Shown in pieces: positions 41,259 through 49,815 of a stretch of 64,000 bases of DNA. The notes under the pieces are model-generated. The model made no database searches and was not told the origin of the DNA. It was given only the letters and a program-made list of their open reading frames with translations. Source of the DNA: Gulosibacter hominis (lineage in GTDB: Bacteria; Actinomycetota; Actinomycetes; Actinomycetales; Microbacteriaceae); NCBI RefSeq assembly GCF_904842695.1, contig NZ_CAJGWQ010000005.1, forward strand, positions 62,001 to 126,000. Reading direction: 5' to 3'. The translations under genes and the position numbers were made by a program. Numbering within the stretch: position 1 is the first letter of the stretch; each line of letters begins with the position of its first letter.

Positions 41259-44200
41259 TTATGCCAATCGTGTCAAAGATGTGACCTCGCCGAGAGAATT
41301 TCGACGAACGAGCCGTGTCCCCGGTACTGCAACAAGCGTTGAGACGCTCACTCGGAAGCCATCCTGAAGAGCCTTCGAAAAGTCGTCATTCTTTTCGCTG
41401 AGCTCCTGGCCTGTAGTTGACTGCAGACCTTCGGCCGCTAGTACAAGCGGACGAAGACCGATCAGCCTGTCTTCGGGCATGCGGTTGATCTCCCAGTGTT
41501 GCTCGGGATGCTCAGCCATGAATCGCCCGAAGTCAGTCGTATTCCCGATCCAGTCCTTAGCGTCGATGTAAATCTCATCACCCGGTACCAAAGAAACAAC
41601 GTGCTCAGCTGTTCGGGCGAGTAGTGCGCGTCGCAGGGGAGCTCGACTATTACGCTGAACGGCGCGTGAATATGGGTCGACTGGCTGGTTCAGGAGGTCG
41701 GCTCCCTCCTTATCGGGTAGCTCATAAAGGTCAGCGGCCCAGATGCGCAGGAGTTCAACATTTCCGTTTGGCACCCGGTAGAGCCGGCCATGATGAATAG
41801 TTGCGCCAAGTTTGGCGGAACTATTTCGGGGTAGGGGGATTCGCGCGTCCTTCGCTCCTTTGAAAAGGTAGACAGGATCGTCGGCGGAAAGCCACTTCCC
41901 GCTAGTGAGCTGCGCTGCACGTGCAGGATTGGTAGGCAACTTCTTGGCCGTGCCCAGACCATCGACCAGATAACGATAGACCGACTTATCAACCACGCGG
42001 CTAATCTCTTGGGCGGTCCACTCTTCGCCTAAGCATTTGCTGATGTGCGCATCTCTCCCAGCCTCATGAAGCTGGCCATGGCTGGCCGACATTCGTAGCG
42101 GCTGAACCACTGGCACGTCGTCTTCATCGAGCTTCTCTCGAATGAGCTGCGCGAGACGATCCATGGCGTGAACCCACTCCGCAAATTTACGTGCTCGCTC
42201 GCTGCCGGGCTCTCCTTGGTAGGTTTTCCAGCCGTTATCACGTCCGGTCAGCAATGCCGCGTCACGCATCTGCTCGCGAATCGACAGTGTCATAGCTACC
42301 GAGGGATTCAGCATTGAAGCGACTGCTGCGTCGATAGCGTGGTGGCGGCGATCAATACGTGACTTTTCAATGAGTCCGGGGCGGAGCTCAAGCTTCTTGT
42401 CGATACCGCTCGCTTTTCGAGCAGCCGAAACAATCGACCCCTTATAGACCGGCACTTTCACTTCATCACCGAATGTTGCTTGGATTCGATGACGTAGCTC
42501 GACGGCGGCATAGGCGGTCGAGGCGAGTGCGCGCTCATCGACTGGCTGATCTTCGGAACGTTGTAGAAGCCGTTGACGCATTTCCTTCCGAATGCCATTT
42601 GCTTTTGCCTTGGGCATAGATCCGAAATCGAGCCCGCGCACTCTTTCGAGCGCACCATCAACAGAAACTCGAGGATTATGACCGGAACTGGCGAACACTG
42701 AGAACGGATTTTTGCCTTTTTGCTGATTGCAGGATGTGCACACCGCTGCCAAGTTGGCCTGCCGGTTCGAACCTCCACCCGATCGAGGAACGATGTGATC
42801 GAGCTCGACCTGGCTGGGACTGCGGAGAGTCTCACCGCAATACAAGCATTGACAGTTTTGTCGCCGAATTAACTGGAATTTACGAACCATATCTCGGCTG
42901 GGCGTCGAGCCGGGATAGGTCGCACGATAGTCAGCTGTGACGCGTTCGCGCTCCTTCCGATTGGCTCCTTGCTCTTTGCGTAAGTCGGAAAGCGCGTTCG
43001 TGCCGAGAAACGCGGCGCGTACATGTTCGATTGTGACTTGATCGATGTCACCCAAATTTCGATGAACACCCATGAGGAAGCGTCGGACCGGAGGAATGAC
43101 TCGCTGGAGTGTTGGGTGCTGTGCCGGCACCGTCAGGTCATCGCGCTCTGGAACCATGGTTTCGCCGCCATTAAAGAGCCGGTTTCGCGCTGTGGTGTAG
43201 TCGTCGCCGGTGTCACGAATCTCGTCGCAAAGCATCCGCAAGACCGTAAGGCTGTGACTCGCTCGACCAGAGTCGAGCTTGACTCCCTCCAGCTTGGTTA
43301 CTTCGGCGTCGTCGAGCGAACCAAGCAGTGAGTCAATCTCTTCATTGTGCATGTGGCGAGGCGCAGAAGGATCTCCCAGTCGGTGCACCAGGGCGGAGCG
43401 CTGTTCGGCATTGGCTGATTTCCACCATTGCAGTACAGGATGTTTTTTGGGCAATGCGTGAATGGCAGCCAAAGTACGGTTGATGGGAGCCTTTGCCGTC
43501 AACTGTTCGTCAGGATTGTTATGGGTAAGTAACGAGGCTTCGATTTCGAGAGCATCTGCGAGGTCTCGCCACGTCGGCTGCTCATTGAACGAGGTGATAC
43601 CGGAGAGCGTGTCGAACAGTATGTGCTGTTGCTCAACGGAAAGTCGAGTACGCTCCCTTGACCGCGGAGAAGGTTTTATGGCGAGGTTTGCAATTTCCTG
43701 TCGGATGCGGAATTCCTGAAACTCGAGCGCGCTCTTTGACGCCCGAGGCTCAGACTTGTAGCCAGGGATCCATTCGGAACCAACTAGCTCTTCAGGAACA
43801 CGAGGATGTTCTTGCTGAAAAGCGAGAGTGCCTAGCGTCTCGAAGACCGCATCTCCAAGCTCTTGGATACGGCAGATGTGGCGCCACTCTCGTGCGACAT
43901 CCTCGCGCCGTTGCCTGCCGAGCAGGTTGTAAGGTTGCACGCGGTTCGACCCGCCCTTCACGCGGTCACGGAGAAGCTGCTGGTTGGTGAGCCCATACTG
44001 AGCGATATCCGACTGAAACTCGAGCGGGGCATCATCGGGGATTCCAAGAGAGTCCAGTTCCTCGAGTTTCTCAACTGCTTTAACAAAGTCATCACTGGGC
44101 TCGGCTGCGTTCAGATAGAAACCCACGCTGACCCACGCATTCGCCCAGCCACGGTGACGTTCCATATGCTGCAAGGCCATAGACACGAGCCGTCGACGAC

Positions 44201-44552
44201 GTTCTGGGTCTGGAACGAAGCCTCGGCAGAGTTCAATCCGCGCCTCCCACGCTTCATAGGTCGAAAGCTTCGTCATATCGACCACGGGAAGGCCATGAGC
44301 TAACAATGCTTCGCGCAACTGTCTGCGTTGACGGCGGCGATTGTGCTTGTGATTCCGTGCGCGCCGCGCTATCCCACCGGACGCCTTGCGCGTTAGCTGT
44401 GTCGTTTGACCCGAAGCGGCTTTATCGACGCCACCGTCGTGTTTCACAGATATCAGGTAAGGAACACTGACCGGCATTCCCTGCTCGTCCACGATAACCG
44501 CAGCGAGACCAACCGACTTCTCACCAGCATCAATGCCACATCGCAAAGCCAT
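41259..44552 (-). CDS. cas9: Type II-C Cas9 nuclease
   Basis: 1097 residues, close in size to the compact actinobacterial Cas9 of Actinomyces naeslundii. RuvC-I has D8 (CGIDAGEKSVG). The Arg-rich bridge helix is at about 62-82 (ARRARNHKHNRRRQRRQLRE). RuvC-II has E509 (VTIEHVR). The HNH domain (about 560-620) has H586 in LDHIVPR and a zinc knuckle C569/C572 with C605/C608. RuvC-III has HHAIDA (H738, D741). The PAM-interacting part is C-terminal (about 870-1097). All catalytic residues are present, so it should cut DNA guided by crRNA and tracrRNA. Base composition is visibly less GC-rich than in neighbouring genes. The start looks leaderless. Confidence 0.97.
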   Translation of the reverse strand: MALRCGIDAGEKSVGLAAVIVDEQGMPVSVPYLISVKHDGGVDKAASGQTTQLTRKASGGIARRARNHKHNRRRQRRQLREALLAHGLPVVDMTKLSTYEAWEARIELCRGFVPDPERRRRLVSMALQHMERHRGWANAWVSVGFYLNAAEPSDDFVKAVEKLEELDSLGIPDDAPLEFQSDIAQYGLTNQQLLRDRVKGGSNRVQPYNLLGRQRREDVAREWRHICRIQELGDAVFETLGTLAFQQEHPRVPEELVGSEWIPGYKSEPRASKSALEFQEFRIRQEIANLAIKPSPRSRERTRLSVEQQHILFDTLSGITSFNEQPTWRDLADALEIEASLLTHNNPDEQLTAKAPINRTLAAIHALPKKHPVLQWWKSANAEQRSALVHRLGDPSAPRHMHNEEIDSLLGSLDDAEVTKLEGVKLDSGRASHSLTVLRMLCDEIRDTGDDYTTARNRLFNGGETMVPERDDLTVPAQHPTLQRVIPPVRRFLMGVHRNLGDIDQVTIEHVRAAFLGTNALSDLRKEQGANRKERERVTADYRATYPGSTPSRDMVRKFQLIRRQNCQCLYCGETLRSPSQVELDHIVPRSGGGSNRQANLAAVCTSCNQQKGKNPFSVFASSGHNPRVSVDGALERVRGLDFGSMPKAKANGIRKEMRQRLLQRSEDQPVDERALASTAYAAVELRHRIQATFGDEVKVPVYKGSIVSAARKASGIDKKLELRPGLIEKSRIDRRHHAIDAAVASMLNPSVAMTLSIREQMRDAALLTGRDNGWKTYQGEPGSERARKFAEWVHAMDRLAQLIREKLDEDDVPVVQPLRMSASHGQLHEAGRDAHISKCLGEEWTAQEISRVVDKSVYRYLVDGLGTAKKLPTNPARAAQLTSGKWLSADDPVYLFKGAKDARIPLPRNSSAKLGATIHHGRLYRVPNGNVELLRIWAADLYELPDKEGADLLNQPVDPYSRAVQRNSRAPLRRALLARTAEHVVSLVPGDEIYIDAKDWIGNTTDFGRFMAEHPEQHWEINRMPEDRLIGLRPLVLAAEGLQSTTGQELSEKNDDFSKALQDGFRVSVSTLVAVPGTRLVRRNSLGEVTSLTRLA

Positions 44553-44558
44553 AGCCTA

Positions 44559-44564
44559 AACATA
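44559..44564 (-). promoter_or_regulatory. -10 box TATGTT of cas9
   Basis: TATGTT on the minus strand ends 6 nt before the cas9 ATG, giving a predicted leaderless message. A TAGGCT directly abutting the ATG is too close to serve. No ribosome site is visible. Confidence 0.55.
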
Positions 44565-44620
44565 TCGGAAACAAGCGACTTTGGATATCAGAGAAAAGTA
44601 AGGTTTCCACAAACCCCATC

Positions 44621-44648
44621 GAAAACAGGAAACCCCGCCGGAGCGGGG
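44621..44648 (-). terminator. Intrinsic terminator of tracrRNA
   Basis: Stem CCCCGC (44633-44638) with GCGGGG (44643-44648), 4-nt loop, followed on the minus strand by TTTCCTGTTTT. A further GGTTTCC/GGAAACC inverted repeat (44602-44608 with 44628-44634) lies just downstream. Confidence 0.75.
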
Positions 44649-44700
44649 GACAAGTCGTACGTGCAACCTTACGGCCACGCCTTATTGGGATACCTGTTCG
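44621..44700 (-). ncRNA. tracrRNA
   Basis: The minus strand at 44699-44684 reads GAACAGGTATCCCAAT, complementary to the first 16 nt of the CRISPR repeat (15 Watson-Crick pairs plus one G-U). After it come about 35 nt able to fold as nexus-like hairpins, then the GC-rich hairpin CCCCGC/GCGGGG (44633-44648) and TTTCCTGTTTT. A predicted promoter places the 5' end exactly at the anti-repeat, giving an RNA of about 80 nt, normal for type II-C. It lies between cas9 and the second deacetylase operon, on the cas9 strand. Confidence 0.88.
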
Positions 44701-44706
44701 CGAATC

Positions 44707-44735
44707 AGTGTACGCGCCCAACCGGTTAACTACAA
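44707..44735 (-). promoter_or_regulatory. Predicted tracrRNA promoter
   Basis: On the minus strand TTGTAG (44730-44735) and TACACT (44707-44712) are 17 bp apart. Transcription would begin at about 44700, the first base of the anti-repeat region. Confidence 0.55.
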
Positions 44736-44799
44736 GAGATCGCACAATCGATCAACGTTTCACCTTCCGGCTCCCTCTCGCGGTGGCGTAGGCACGGGT

Positions 44800-44856
44800 G
44801 GGGTGCACCGAGCCCCGCTCGGCAGTACAGCCACGACCAAAAGCTCAGAGCACCCC
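44800..44856 (-). terminator. Hairpin region after the second deacetylase operon
   Basis: GGGGTGC (44800-44806) pairs with GCACCCC (44850-44856), enclosing CCGAG/CTCGG (44808-44812 with 44818-44822). It lies just after the deacetylase stop, before the tracrRNA promoter. Probably ends the symporter-deacetylase transcript. Confidence 0.45.
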
Positions 44857-44863
44857 AGCTAAC

Positions 44864-45982
44864 TCACTTGATGAGCTTTGTCACTGCCGCAGCCGCCTCG
44901 ATCACCTGCGCCTGATGTGGCAAGAGTTCGTGCGCGGGTGAGTCATCGAAACTCACACCAAACGGATCAACCACATCAGTTCGAGCGCCGCTCAATTCTT
45001 CGAGCACTGCGACACCGCAGAACGGCACATGCACAGGTGAATAACCGCCCTCATGAGCGAAAACTACTCGTCCGTTACAAACCTCGTCTGCCACGTTGAG
45101 AATTTCACGCGCAAACATCCTGAACCCATCGGACGTAACCGTCATGCACCCCAGCGGGTCCAGCGCACTCGGGTCGAAACCGCTCGAGACAAATATAACT
45201 TCCGGTTTGAATTTCTGAATCGCTGGGACCGCTACCTGTCTGATGGCGTGCAAATAGCCGCCATTACCCGTGCCTGCGGGCAGCGGAATATTGATGTTGT
45301 ATCCCTCGGCCGACTCACCACCGATCTCACTGAGTTCGCCGCTTTCCTGCGGAAACAGCCGGTGCTGGTGCAGTGAGACGTGCAGCACATTTGGGTCGTC
45401 CCAAAAGATTCGCTGGGCGCCATTTCCATGGTGGACGTCGTAGTCAACAATTGCCACTCGCTCGATTCCTGTCGTGGCGCGCAAATGCTCGATAGCAATG
45501 CCGACGTTTGATAGGAGGCAGTAACCACGACCCAGGTCTGGCTCTGCGTGGTGCCCCGGCGGGCGTGTCAGTGCGTAAGCATTGTCAACGTCACCCCTAA
45601 CCACGGCCTCAGCTGAATGGATGAGGCCGCCAACAGCTAGACGCGCAATATCAAGAGACGTCGCACCAAACGGGGTCGCGCCATCGCCAGCGTCTCCGCC
45701 ACGTCCGCTGCTTAGCTCAGCAAGACGAGCTAAGTAATCGGCTGTATGGACACGAAGAATCTCATCATCACTGGCGACACGTGCGGGAATGCGAACGAGT
45801 TCTTTGGAAAGCCCACTTACCTCGACCAGGCCAGCAAATCTCGCCTTAGATTCACTGCTTTCGAAGGCCTGATGTGGCTGGATAAATCCACCTGATGGCC
45901 AGATTCCCGCTGCGGTACCAGTGTCATGCCACGCGAACCGCTCTTCCCACATGTAGCCAGTACGGCGAGTTGCAGATTTCAC
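44864..45982 (-). CDS. Class II histone deacetylase-like amidohydrolase (second copy)
   Basis: 372 residues, strongly similar along its whole length to the protein at 16112-17233. Catalytic H144/H145 (RPPGHHAEP), zinc ligands D182, H184 and D270, and Y314 (HEGGYS) are all kept. GTG start; GTGA overlaps the symporter stop, so the two genes are translationally coupled. It likely deacetylates a compound imported by that symporter, such as an N-acetylated amine or amino acid. Acetylpolyamine amidohydrolase is the nearest characterised role. Confidence 0.87.
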   Translation of the reverse strand: MKSATRRTGYMWEERFAWHDTGTAAGIWPSGGFIQPHQAFESSESKARFAGLVEVSGLSKELVRIPARVASDDEILRVHTADYLARLAELSSGRGGDAGDGATPFGATSLDIARLAVGGLIHSAEAVVRGDVDNAYALTRPPGHHAEPDLGRGYCLLSNVGIAIEHLRATTGIERVAIVDYDVHHGNGAQRIFWDDPNVLHVSLHQHRLFPQESGELSEIGGESAEGYNINIPLPAGTGNGGYLHAIRQVAVPAIQKFKPEVIFVSSGFDPSALDPLGCMTVTSDGFRMFAREILNVADEVCNGRVVFAHEGGYSPVHVPFCGVAVLEELSGARTDVVDPFGVSFDDSPAHELLPHQAQVIEAAAAVTKLIK

Positions 45983-47502
45983 GACGTTACTCCTTCAGTT
46001 TTATTAGGTACTTGAATTGCTTCGGTTCGCAGGCGGACGCTCTCGAATAGTTGATCGATGCGTTGCTGCTCGGCGCGAGAGTTGGGTTTGAACACGGTCA
46101 GCGCTATGTAGATGAGCGTGTTGACCATCAGGCCGGCTACGCCTGGCACGAGTCCCCCGAGCCAGGTAATCGAGATTGGATTGCTCAGATAGAAAAGAAT
46201 GGCAGCGAGCAACCCGCCGATCATGCTGGCAGTGGCAGCGAGTGCTGTCCCGCGCCGCCAGAAAATGCCGAGGAACAGTGCAGGCGCCAGTTGCACAATT
46301 CCCTCGTACGACATCATCGCCAGATTGACCAGTCCGCCAGTGATGTTGACCGTCAGCACCGTAGCTAGGGCGCACAGGAGTGTTAGCGCAGCCACGATTG
46401 TTTGTGCCAGTCGTGGGCTGCGACGTCCCGCTTCCACAGTTCTCGGAGCAATGTCGTTAGCTGCGATCGTGCCCAAGGCTTGCAGATTGGCCCCAACGTT
46501 GCCGAAGGTCGCACTAATAACTGCCAGCCCTGCCAATGTGAGGGTGATCACTCCGCCAGCTGAGGCGACGATGAAGAACACATGGTCAGGTTTCTCCGAG
46601 ACGCCGGGGAACTGTGAGGCCAGTAGTGCAAACATCATCAAAGTGAGGCCGAAGATGAGCAGGATTGGTGCTGCGCGGAGGGACGCCCGTTGAATTGTTC
46701 GCTCCGACTTGGAAGTGAAAAGTCGTACGAAGATATCTGGCCAGCACCATCCCCCCAGTGCGCCGGCAAGTATCAACGAGAAGAAATAGAGCGGCCCCAA
46801 ATCTGACCCGAGACCTGGAATTGCAAAGAACGTTGACGGGATGCCTGAGAGATTAAAGCCGGTGGCGAGCATCCACACGATGAGTCCGAGTAGCAAGAGG
46901 CCGCCAAAGAGGTAGGCGACGATTCCTTGAACCATGTCGCCAATAACCACGCCGCGTGCGCCGTAACGAACCGTCCAGATCTGGCGAATTGCGATAACAA
47001 CCGTGCCGACAACGAGGGCGCCAATGGGGTCCACAGCGCCGAATGAGAGGTACTCAAAAACGAGCGCGAGTGATTGCATTCCGAGTACAACCCAGGGCAG
47101 CGATGCCAAGAAACCAATCACTGCGGCGGTGACTCGAACCGTTGAAGAGTTATAGCGAAGCCCCATGAGGTCGGCCTGAGTGCGTAGGTCGAAGGAATGG
47201 CCCCAAATACTCACCGGGCGCGCGAGCAGATACATCAGAACTGCGCCGAAGAGCGAGTACAGCACCATGTAGAAGCCAATTACTCCGGACGCAGCTGTCA
47301 GTCCAGCAAAACTAATAAAGACGGTGCCTGGGAGCCACGTGTTGACGAATGCCATCGCAGAGTACCAGGGGCCAAACGACCGACCACCCGTCGCGTAGTC
47401 AGACATAGAGCTGGCCGATTTCGATCGTCGTTCGAGGACAATTCCGATGGCGACAAGCAGCAGAATCACGCTGCCGTAGCCGATCACCATTGACGTGTTC
47501 AC
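45979..47502 (-). CDS. Sodium:solute symporter (SSS family)
   Basis: 507 residues with about 13 hydrophobic helices. The N-terminal SDYATGGRSFGPWYSAMAFVNTWLPGTVFISFAGLTAASG is typical of the SSS family and its first sodium site. Sodium-coupled uptake at the cytoplasmic membrane is expected. A DUF3311 protein is encoded directly upstream (GTGA overlap), which is the standard pair in this subfamily, and a deacetylase follows. The divergent LacI regulator and its palindrome suggest induction by the substrate. Substrate unknown. Confidence 0.9.
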   Translation of the reverse strand: MNTSMVIGYGSVILLLVAIGIVLERRSKSASSMSDYATGGRSFGPWYSAMAFVNTWLPGTVFISFAGLTAASGVIGFYMVLYSLFGAVLMYLLARPVSIWGHSFDLRTQADLMGLRYNSSTVRVTAAVIGFLASLPWVVLGMQSLALVFEYLSFGAVDPIGALVVGTVVIAIRQIWTVRYGARGVVIGDMVQGIVAYLFGGLLLLGLIVWMLATGFNLSGIPSTFFAIPGLGSDLGPLYFFSLILAGALGGWCWPDIFVRLFTSKSERTIQRASLRAAPILLIFGLTLMMFALLASQFPGVSEKPDHVFFIVASAGGVITLTLAGLAVISATFGNVGANLQALGTIAANDIAPRTVEAGRRSPRLAQTIVAALTLLCALATVLTVNITGGLVNLAMMSYEGIVQLAPALFLGIFWRRGTALAATASMIGGLLAAILFYLSNPISITWLGGLVPGVAGLMVNTLIYIALTVFKPNSRAEQQRIDQLFESVRLRTEAIQVPNKTEGVTS

Positions 47503-47741
47503 GCCTCATCTCCAATCTCTGGGTGGGTTTGCGATGACTGGGGTGCAGTGGTCCGGTCGAGAACTAGAAGAGACAGGGCGAGCAGCAGGGGCACGCCGAT
47601 CACATAGAGCATCGACACCGTCGGTTTGCCAGCCACCAGCCACCAGTGCAGTGGAGGAAAGAGCAGCAAGAACGCATCGACTGCGACGATGATGCCAATG
47701 ATTTTTTGGCGAGTTCGGGATGAAAGGTGAAGTTTGGACAC
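47499..47741 (-). CDS. DUF3311 small membrane protein
   Basis: 80 residues with two membrane helices (IIGIIVAVDAFLLLFPPLHWWLV and MLYVIGVPLLLALSLLVLD). The FPPLHWW turn is characteristic of DUF3311. Such proteins occur next to SSS symporters, probably as an accessory subunit. It is the first gene of the operon; its stop overlaps the symporter start. GGAGGTGCC precedes the ATG. Confidence 0.85.
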   Translation of the reverse strand: MSKLHLSSRTRQKIIGIIVAVDAFLLLFPPLHWWLVAGKPTVSMLYVIGVPLLLALSLLVLDRTTAPQSSQTHPEIGDEA

Positions 47742-47766
47742 TCGGCACCTCCTTGTGCAAGAGTTA

Positions 47767-47780
47767 ACTGAATCGATTCA
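47767..47780. promoter_or_regulatory. LacI-type operator, perfect palindrome
   Basis: CTGAATCGATTCAG, a perfect 14-bp palindrome with the central CG usual for LacI family operators. It lies between the DUF3311-symporter-deacetylase operon and the LacI gene, 25 bp from the former start. Confidence 0.85.
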
Positions 47781-47849
47781 GATTGTCTGAAGTCTGGCAT
47801 GTAAGTGGTATCCGCGCAACTCCGCTCCGAAAGGCATAGGATTCCCGGC

Positions 47850-48845
47850 ATGGCACAGGAACGGGTGACGATCGCTGATATTGCGCGCGAGGTCGGCTTA
47901 TCAGTCGGTACGGTTTCGAACGCGCTGAATGGTCGCAGGCCGCAGGTCTCAGAGCGAACAATTGAAAAGGTGGTGGCCGCTGCCAACCGGCTGGGTTATC
48001 GAGGTAACAGTGCCGCTGCCGCGCTGCGCACCGGGCGCTATGGCGCAGTGAGTCTGCATCTTCCCGAGTCGGTGCGCTCGCTCAGTTTCTACATGGAGTT
48101 CACCTTCGGGGTTGAACATGCGGTCTCGAGGGCCGACTTCGACCTGGTGCTTGTTAGCTCGGACCGCAAAAGTAAGACCTCACCGGTGAGTGTTGATGGC
48201 GCAATCGTCGTCGACTGGACACCGAAACTTCGCGCCCCTCGACTGCTTCATGATGCGGGTGTTCCCATTCTTGCGGCTGGACGCCAAGCCTCCGACCTCG
48301 TCGAGTCGACCCCCACGCAAACCATTTGGGTGAACTATGCACCCTTGGTTTCGCAGATCGTTTCGGCAGCCGAAAAATCGGGCGCGAAACGGTTTGCGAT
48401 GATTGCACCTGATGACTCGTTGCGCTCAGACTGGGCCGTATCGATCGTTGAGGGCTTCAACCGAGCTGTCGAAGAGCTGGGGGTTCCCGGGTATGTTGTC
48501 CACATACCAGTGACAGCATCTCCCGCGAAAATTATTGAGACTGCCTTGTCGCTGTGTGAGGCAGAGAGTCCCGACTGCGTGATCTTTGGTCCCCAGCGGT
48601 TCGCTGGTATCGCAAAGCTCCATCTTGGATGGGGCGTGCCGGGCAGCAGGGTCCCTTATCTGGCTTCGTGTGCGGGAGATCCGCTGAGCGAACTGAGTGA
48701 CGATGCGCTCACCTCAATCAGCGCGGCTCCCTGGGAATTTGGCGAGCGCTGCGGCAAAAGTATCGTCGATATTCTGGGCGGCGCTGAGTTTCCGAAGATG
48801 CGAGAGCATCCCGCCAAAATCATCTGGGGCGAGCACTGGGCGTAA
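47850..48845 (+). CDS. LacI family transcriptional regulator
   Basis: 331 residues from ATG at 47850. The LacI helix-turn-helix with hinge is RVTIADIAREVGLSVGTVSNALNGRRPQVSERTIEKVVAAANRLGYRGN, followed by a periplasmic-binding-like effector domain. It probably represses the divergent symporter operon through the 14-bp palindrome. TAGGAT at 47837-47842 lies 7 nt before the ATG, a leaderless arrangement; an upstream in-frame ATG at 47805 is rejected because it would include that promoter. The effector may be the symporter substrate or its deacetylated product. Confidence 0.92.
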   Translation: MAQERVTIADIAREVGLSVGTVSNALNGRRPQVSERTIEKVVAAANRLGYRGNSAAAALRTGRYGAVSLHLPESVRSLSFYMEFTFGVEHAVSRADFDLVLVSSDRKSKTSPVSVDGAIVVDWTPKLRAPRLLHDAGVPILAAGRQASDLVESTPTQTIWVNYAPLVSQIVSAAEKSGAKRFAMIAPDDSLRSDWAVSIVEGFNRAVEELGVPGYVVHIPVTASPAKIIETALSLCEAESPDCVIFGPQRFAGIAKLHLGWGVPGSRVPYLASCAGDPLSELSDDALTSISAAPWEFGERCGKSIVDILGGAEFPKMREHPAKIIWGEHWA

Positions 48846-48853
48846 CCGCGCAG

Positions 48854-49702
48854 CTAACCCCGCAACCATTCCCGCAGGTCGCGCGCCACCGACATCGCGG
48901 TGAAGCCGCTGGTGCGCGGGTTGGTGGGTGACGGTGCATTCAAAAAATGAAACTCGCAGGTGCCGGCGCGACCCGAAGTGCGGATCAGATGCTCACTCAG
49001 CGTCGCCGCTGCATCCGCCACAATTGTCACCTGCACCCGCTCGAGCGCGCGCTCCAGATTCGCAACCCGATCAGCAAGCGATGCATCCTTTGGCAACAAA
49101 TCCTGCGTCGCCCACGCCAGCGCCACCGACACATTCACATTCGACGGGAACTTCTTAATCGCTTCGGTCGGTGTTCCTACAAACAGCTCCAGCGGCCCAT
49201 CCGCCTCGGTCAACATCTCCAGCCGCTCAGCCTCAGCCTCACTCATCCACGGCTGCACGAGCGCCCGCGCCAGCTTCGAAGTGCGCAGCGTCACCTCATC
49301 AACACCGCCAGCCTGCGACGCCGCAGCCAGCGCATCAAAACCACCGATCGCGCCATTGGTCACCACAAGCTTGCCGGGGCCGCCGAGCAGGTCGCGCCGC
49401 GCATCCTCGTGCGCCAGCGCACCAACGCTGGTGAGAATCAAATCACGCCCGGATGCGATCACCCGCGGCCCCATTGCCATCGCAGCAGCAACTCCGGCGC
49501 ACTCCACCACCACATCCGCCTCGGCCAGCGCCTCGTCGAGCCGTTCAGCAACATACAGCGGATACGCCGGGTCGCCATGCTTGCTGGGATCGCGCACCAC
49601 CGCGCCACAAATGTGCACCTCGCCGCGGGAAATCTCCGGCGAAAGCAGGCGGATGAGATCGTGAGCGATGGCGCCGTGGCCCAGCAGCAGAACGTTCGTC
49701 AT
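48854..49702 (-). CDS. L-aspartate dehydrogenase-like protein
   Basis: 282 residues. N-terminal Rossmann motif VLLLGHGAIAHDLIRLL and the C-terminal domain TNGAIGGFDALAAASQAGGVDEV...TSKLARAL, then FPSNVNVSVALAWATQDL, match the aspartate dehydrogenase (NadX-like) family. It should interconvert aspartate and iminoaspartate/oxaloacetate with NAD(P); in other settings it feeds NAD synthesis. No nad genes are adjacent, so a role in amino acid breakdown is equally possible. TAGGGT on the minus strand (49709-49714) ends 6 nt before ATG, suggesting a leaderless message. Convergent with the LacI gene, 8 bp apart. Confidence 0.78.
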   Translation of the reverse strand: MTNVLLLGHGAIAHDLIRLLSPEISRGEVHICGAVVRDPSKHGDPAYPLYVAERLDEALAEADVVVECAGVAAAMAMGPRVIASGRDLILTSVGALAHEDARRDLLGGPGKLVVTNGAIGGFDALAAASQAGGVDEVTLRTSKLARALVQPWMSEAEAERLEMLTEADGPLELFVGTPTEAIKKFPSNVNVSVALAWATQDLLPKDASLADRVANLERALERVQVTIVADAAATLSEHLIRTSGRAGTCEFHFLNAPSPTNPRTSGFTAMSVARDLREWLRG

Positions 49703-49815
49703 GACTTCACCCTAACGGGCAGCAGTCAGCGGCAACCGCAAAAAGCTCGGCAACTGTGAACGACTCTCAGTAAATGGCATACATTTTCTATCGCGCTGGG
49801 GGCAAGATTAACGCC

